A DNA stretch of 64,000 nt from HTCC5015 sp051747425 (GTDB taxonomy: Bacteria; Pseudomonadota; Gammaproteobacteria; HTCC5015): contig JBNJGD010000005.1 of assembly GCA_051747425.1 (NCBI GenBank), forward strand, positions 1 through 64,000. Reading direction: 5' to 3'. Shown in pieces: positions 60,872 through 64,000 of this stretch. Under the pieces are notes generated by a model. The model saw only the letters and a program-made list of their open reading frames with translations. It was not told the origin of the DNA and ran no database searches. Positions within the stretch are counted from its first letter, which is position 1; every line of letters starts with the position of its first letter. The translations under genes and the position numbers were made by a program.

Positions 60872-61321
60872 TCAGGGGCTTGGCCAAGAGGCCTGTGGAT
60901 GCCACCAGGCCGGCGTCCAGTGCCGTGGCCAGGAGATCCAGCCGCTTGTCTCGACCCTTTTCAGGTTGACCGAGAACTCGATTTTTTTGGGCACCCCGTC
61001 GCGCAGGAAGTGAGTGGCGGTTTCACGGACCTCTGTGACGGCCCAGAAGCCGTAGAGACGGCCGCTGCCCTCGATGAGGGGCCACCCCTTGCCCTGCTCG
61101 GCCATGACGCGCATAGCGTCCAAGCTGAGCCGTCCGCCCGTGAAGTGTGGGTAGAGCGTGCCGCTGAGCGTAATGCTGTCTTCCCCCGGCCCGAGGAATT
61201 GGTAATTGGGCCGCTGCCCCACGGGGTTTTGGACGCTGTGGCGCCACGCAGTGGTGCGCTCCAGCGTTTGGTAGGGCGCCGTGGCCACATCGAACACGAA
61301 AAATCCGAGGGTCATTAACAT
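60872..61321 (-). CDS. Phage tail protein U (P2 gpU-like), frameshifted at the 3' end
   Basis: The first about 120 codons match the P2 U tail-terminator family (GFFVFDVATAPYQTLERTTAWRH, ISLSGTLYP-like TLSGTLYPHFTGG, GVPKKIEFSVNLKRV). After LKR near 60960 the frame runs into a Trp/Pro-rich tail (ETSGWISWPRHW...) with no family character. The -1 frame continues RDKRLDLLATALDAGL... and ends at 60810, in an ATGA overlap with gene D, as phage tail genes usually do. One base appears to be missing in the AAAAGGG run. Either the gene is broken or there is a sequence error. GGAG precedes the ATG by six bases. Confidence 0.8.
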   Translation of the reverse strand: MLMTLGFFVFDVATAPYQTLERTTAWRHSVQNPVGQRPNYQFLGPGEDSITLSGTLYPHFTGGRLSLDAMRVMAEQGKGWPLIEGSGRLYGFWAVTEVRETATHFLRDGVPKKIEFSVNLKRVETSGWISWPRHWTPAWWHPQASWPSP

Positions 61322-61324
61322 GGG

Positions 61325-63880
61325 TTACTCCGTGTCGTACAAGCTGGAGCGCCGGCGGGCGGCTTTTTCTCTGTCGCGCCGCTCGAGCACCTGGTAGATC
61401 TGCTGTGCGATGTCTTGCCCTCCGGCACCGACGCCCGCCTGGACGGTGATGTAGATGGTGTCGCCGGCCGCGGCCGACCCGCCCGGGCCGGTGAGCGGGG
61501 GCCGGCTGTCGAGCTGGTAAGCCGCCGCCGGCATGGCCATTGCGCCCGTGAGGGCCAAACCTGCCCCAGCCTTCGCTATACGGCGGCTGAGGCCGCCCAC
61601 CTGGTTGAGTGTGGGCGTGGTTTGCTTGTGGATGCCCTGCTGGTAGCCCGCCAGGGTGTCGTGCCCGAAGCTGGCAAACACGCGGCTGGGGCTGTGGATG
61701 CCGAGTTTGTCCTTAAACCAGCCCCCTACCTTGCCTGCCAGGCCTTCTATGTTTTTGGCCAGCTCGGGCATCATGTTTTTGAAGCCCTGCCATAGGCCGG
61801 ACAGGATATTGGCGCCGAACTCTGTGAACTTGTCAGGCAGATCGACACCAAAATACTCGAGCAATTTGGCGATGCCCTTATACATGAGGCCGATTGGACT
61901 CCAATTATTCAGCGCATTCGGGAATACACTGAAGAGGAATGCGACAAAGTTTGAGATGGTCGCAATTGGCTGGTCCCACAGGTCTGTAAAAAACTGCTTG
62001 ATGGGGGCCCAGTTCTTGTAAATGAGGTAGGCGGCGCCTGCCAGTACAGCGATGAGCAGAAAAATGGGGTTTGTCAGCGCCAGACGACCAATCCAAAGCA
62101 GCGATTTGCCAACGAAAAGCATGACTTTGCCGAGCCCGCTCATTACACCAGTGAGCAGCTTGGCAATTCCCCCCAAGGCACCACCAGAGAGCACCATTCT
62201 GTGCAGGGCAAATTTCACCAAGCCCAACGGGATCAGGGCTGAAGTAATGGCAAATATGATGCTGGAAATACCGGTGATGCCGCCCAGAATGAGCGCGATG
62301 GCGCCGCCAACCCACTTGACCGTGTTGGCGTTTTCAGACAGGAAATCGTTCAGGATGCGGAGGCCGGCCGTCAGCTTTTGTGTGAACCCGCGCGTGAGTG
62401 GCTTCATCGCGTCGCTAATGGTGAGTTTTACCGATTCCCAGGCGCTGGCCAGGGCCTTGATGTCGCCAGACTGGTTGTCCTTCATGACATCAAACATTCG
62501 CTGGCTTTCGCCCTTGGCCTCTCTCAGCTGCTCGATGAGGCTGGCCAGCGCACCAGAGCCCTGCTGCTGCAGCAGCTCTGCCATGCCTGAGCCGGCGCGA
62601 GCGCCAAAAATCTCTTTGAGGTAGGCGGCACGCTCGACATTGCCCATTTTCTGGGTGGCTTTGTCGACATCTTCGAGGATCTCGGTGATGCCGCGCATAT
62701 TGCCGTCGTCATCTGATATTTCGAGTTTGAGATCCTCGATAGCCGCTTTGGCTTTCTTGGAAGGGGCTGACAAGCGGTTGAGCATGGCCCGGAGCGTGGT
62801 GCCCGCCATACTTCCCTGAATACCGATGTTGCCCAGCAGGCCGGCGAGCGCGGCACCCTGCTCGATGGAGACATTGAGGCCTTCGGCCTGGCCCAGGTAT
62901 TTCATGGTTTCGCCGAGCATTTCGAGGTCGACATTGGCCCGGGCGGCCGTGCCCGACAGGACATCGGCAACGCGCTTCATGTTGCCTTCGATTTCCGGAT
63001 CCAGCTTGAAGGCGCCGGCGATGTTGGAACTGATGTCGGCCGCTTGGTCCAGCTCCATGTTATTGGCCAGGGCCAAATTGAGGACATCCTGCATGGAGGA
63101 GCCAATGGCCTCCGGCGTTAAACCGGCCCGGGCCAAAAATATTTGCCCTGCCACGACTTCGCTGGCGCTGAACTGGGTGCTGGCCCCTAAATCGCGCGAC
63201 TGCTGTTTGAGGCTGGCCATCTCCTGGCTTTCTTTTTGGAGCCGGGCCACGGCCTGCAGCTCTGAGACCATCGCGCCGTAGTCCACACCGGCGCCCAGCA
63301 GGCCGGCGCCGCGGCGAAGCATGGCGGCCGAGCCATAGGCGTATGCGGCCGCACCGGTAGCCACCGCGCTGCGGTGGCGCATTTGTTTGCCGTGCCTTTC
63401 GTCGAGTTCGGAGATCTTCCGTTTGCGCTGGTGCAGCTTCGCGAGCTTTTGATCTTGTTTCTCGAGGTCCCGGTTCAATTTTTTAATCGATTGGGAGTAA
63501 TTCCTGGTGCTGAAGCCGGCCTCTTTGAGACCCTTGCTGGTTTTGGCCATCTTGGTGTTGTGGCGCCCCAGTGTTTCTTCCATGCGCTTTACATTGCGCC
63601 TGGCAGCCTCGTACTCGCCCCGAAATTTTTTGGTGACCTTCCCGCCCCGGTTCATTTCCTGCTGCATGCGGCGAAGGCGTTCGCGCGCTGTATCGAGGCT
63701 TTGGCGGGTTTCTTTGACGGCGTCTGATTGCCTCTCCCAGTCACGGGTGAGATTTTTGATCTTGCGCAGCTTCTTGACGCGATCGCTGGTCTGGCCGAAC
63801 TCTTTGTTCAGGCCCTTGAGAGATTTCTGAACCTGCTTGAGGTTTTCCTGGACCTTGAGCGTGAGGGTGAGGCTAGACAT
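61325..63880 (-). CDS. Phage tail tape measure protein T (P2 gpT-like)
   Basis: An 851-residue tail-length protein. The N-terminal 165 residues are coiled-coil (KVQENLKQVQKSLKGLNKEFG and later heptads), then the TP901-type core (about 205-480, LKQQSRDLGASTQFSASEVVAGQIFLARAGL), then hydrophobic segments (about 510-650) probably used in membrane insertion during DNA ejection, and a basic C-terminus. Order T-U-D on one strand is that of P2. It ends four bases before the U start. Tail length in virions scales with this protein. Confidence 0.93.
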   Translation of the reverse strand: MSSLTLTLKVQENLKQVQKSLKGLNKEFGQTSDRVKKLRKIKNLTRDWERQSDAVKETRQSLDTARERLRRMQQEMNRGGKVTKKFRGEYEAARRNVKRMEETLGRHNTKMAKTSKGLKEAGFSTRNYSQSIKKLNRDLEKQDQKLAKLHQRKRKISELDERHGKQMRHRSAVATGAAAYAYGSAAMLRRGAGLLGAGVDYGAMVSELQAVARLQKESQEMASLKQQSRDLGASTQFSASEVVAGQIFLARAGLTPEAIGSSMQDVLNLALANNMELDQAADISSNIAGAFKLDPEIEGNMKRVADVLSGTAARANVDLEMLGETMKYLGQAEGLNVSIEQGAALAGLLGNIGIQGSMAGTTLRAMLNRLSAPSKKAKAAIEDLKLEISDDDGNMRGITEILEDVDKATQKMGNVERAAYLKEIFGARAGSGMAELLQQQGSGALASLIEQLREAKGESQRMFDVMKDNQSGDIKALASAWESVKLTISDAMKPLTRGFTQKLTAGLRILNDFLSENANTVKWVGGAIALILGGITGISSIIFAITSALIPLGLVKFALHRMVLSGGALGGIAKLLTGVMSGLGKVMLFVGKSLLWIGRLALTNPIFLLIAVLAGAAYLIYKNWAPIKQFFTDLWDQPIATISNFVAFLFSVFPNALNNWSPIGLMYKGIAKLLEYFGVDLPDKFTEFGANILSGLWQGFKNMMPELAKNIEGLAGKVGGWFKDKLGIHSPSRVFASFGHDTLAGYQQGIHKQTTPTLNQVGGLSRRIAKAGAGLALTGAMAMPAAAYQLDSRPPLTGPGGSAAAGDTIYITVQAGVGAGGQDIAQQIYQVLERRDREKAARRRSSLYDTE

Positions 63881-63904
63881 GGCCAGCCCCCAGGCGTGAC
63901 CAGG

Positions 63905-64000
63905 TTAGGAGACTTCCCCAATGAAGAGACGGTCGAGCAAGTAGAGGAAGGGCAGCAGCACAATGCTGCCCCCAGCCACCAAGAGCAGCCCGCCAAAGAA
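63905..64000 (-). CDS. Small phage membrane protein, N-terminus beyond window edge
   Basis: Thirty-one C-terminal residues are visible, ending DRLFIGEVS. The stretch GGLLLVAGGSIVLLPFLYLL is hydrophobic and probably membrane-spanning. It lies 24 bases before the tape measure gene, where P2-like phages carry short tail-chaperone-type genes (E, E'), but this sequence does not look like those. The start lies outside the window. Confidence 0.5.
   Translation of the reverse strand, partial: FFGGLLLVAGGSIVLLPFLYLLDRLFIGEVS

Larger units (their letters stand above)
45827..64000. mobile_element. P2-like prophage or derived element integrated at dusA (left part)
   Basis: Runs from the dusA boundary to beyond the right edge. 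It contains an integrase at one end, DNA adenine methylase, accessory genes, a leftward early operon with primase-helicase and an Ogr-like activator, an S24-type repressor, HicAB, and P2-type tail genes D, U and T in the standard order. Base composition varies, with AT-rich accessory patches near 48.1-49.5 kb and 58.2-59.8 kb. Capsid, terminase and lysis genes are not in the window, so intactness cannot be judged. Confidence 0.92.

Noticed and set aside
60940..60970. Programmed -1 frameshift in tail gene U
   Set aside because: The AAAAGGG run is not in the phase of a slippery heptamer (codons are CTG AAA AGG), and P2-type recoding is known in E/E', not U. A lost base is simpler.
63808..63996. 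62-codon leftward frame over the tape measure start
   Set aside because: Overlaps the tape measure gene in another frame with Ser/Arg-rich translation; the membrane-protein frame ending at 63905 is the better reading.
45827..64000. CRISPR array or tRNA gene in the accessory region
   Set aside because: No regularly spaced repeat of suitable length and no cloverleaf with T-loop sequence was seen; the integration target is dusA, not a tRNA.

Overview
The window is a high-GC gammaproteobacterial chromosome segment. Gene content and order (clpB-pgeF-rluD / bamD, nadE, pilSR-pilA-pilBCD-coaE-zapD, secA, a complete division and cell-wall (dcw) cluster, rnpB, dusA) fit a Pseudomonas/Cellvibrionales-type marine or environmental lineage. 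The genus cannot be fixed from the sequence alone.

Positions 1-7000 hold housekeeping genes: the disaggregase ClpB (cut by the left edge), the PgeF/RluD pair, divergent bamD, and the glutamine-dependent NAD synthetase. Positions 7000-17700 form a type IV pilus locus: PilS/PilR, a major pilin behind a sigma-54 promoter, an O-antigen-ligase-like pilin glycosyltransferase, a second pilin behind its own sigma-54 promoter, then PilB, PilC and PilD, followed by coaE and zapD. Positions 18500-43000 are read almost entirely leftwards. They contain the dcw cluster mraZ-rsmH-ftsL-ftsI-murE-murF-mraY-murD-ftsW-murG-murC-ddlB-ftsQ-ftsA-ftsZ, then lpxC, an M23 peptidase, secA, argJ and a Nudix/ThiE-like fusion; a DUF721 (DciA-like) gene sits among them on the other strand. 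One strong promoter precedes mraZ, overlapped by four 10-bp-spaced repeats that look like MraZ boxes. The RNase P RNA gene, a DUF4404 gene, a methyltransferase and dusA follow.

From about 45830 to the right edge lies the left part of a P2-like prophage or element inserted at the 5' end of dusA. It holds a tyrosine integrase and a DNA adenine methylase, then accessory genes (a 49-aa basic protein, DUF5343, a PrtN-like regulator, a membrane protein with a WYL-like C-terminus, a DUF1889-like protein). Next comes an 11-gene leftward early operon (ribbon-helix-helix protein, small membrane protein, Ogr-like zinc finger, primase-helicase, second PrtN-like protein, J-domain protein and small unknowns), divergent from an S24-type repressor. 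A DUF2971 gene is translationally coupled to the repressor, and a HicAB module follows. The tail genes D, U and T run leftwards to the edge; capsid genes and the right attachment site lie outside the window.

The points most worth a second look are the repressor-coupled DUF2971 gene, the frameshift in tail gene U, the compact repressor/early-promoter switch, the structured non-coding stretch upstream of the methylase, the WYL-like membrane protein, the twin sigma-54 pilin promoters with the adjacent pilin ligase, and the degenerate MraZ boxes.
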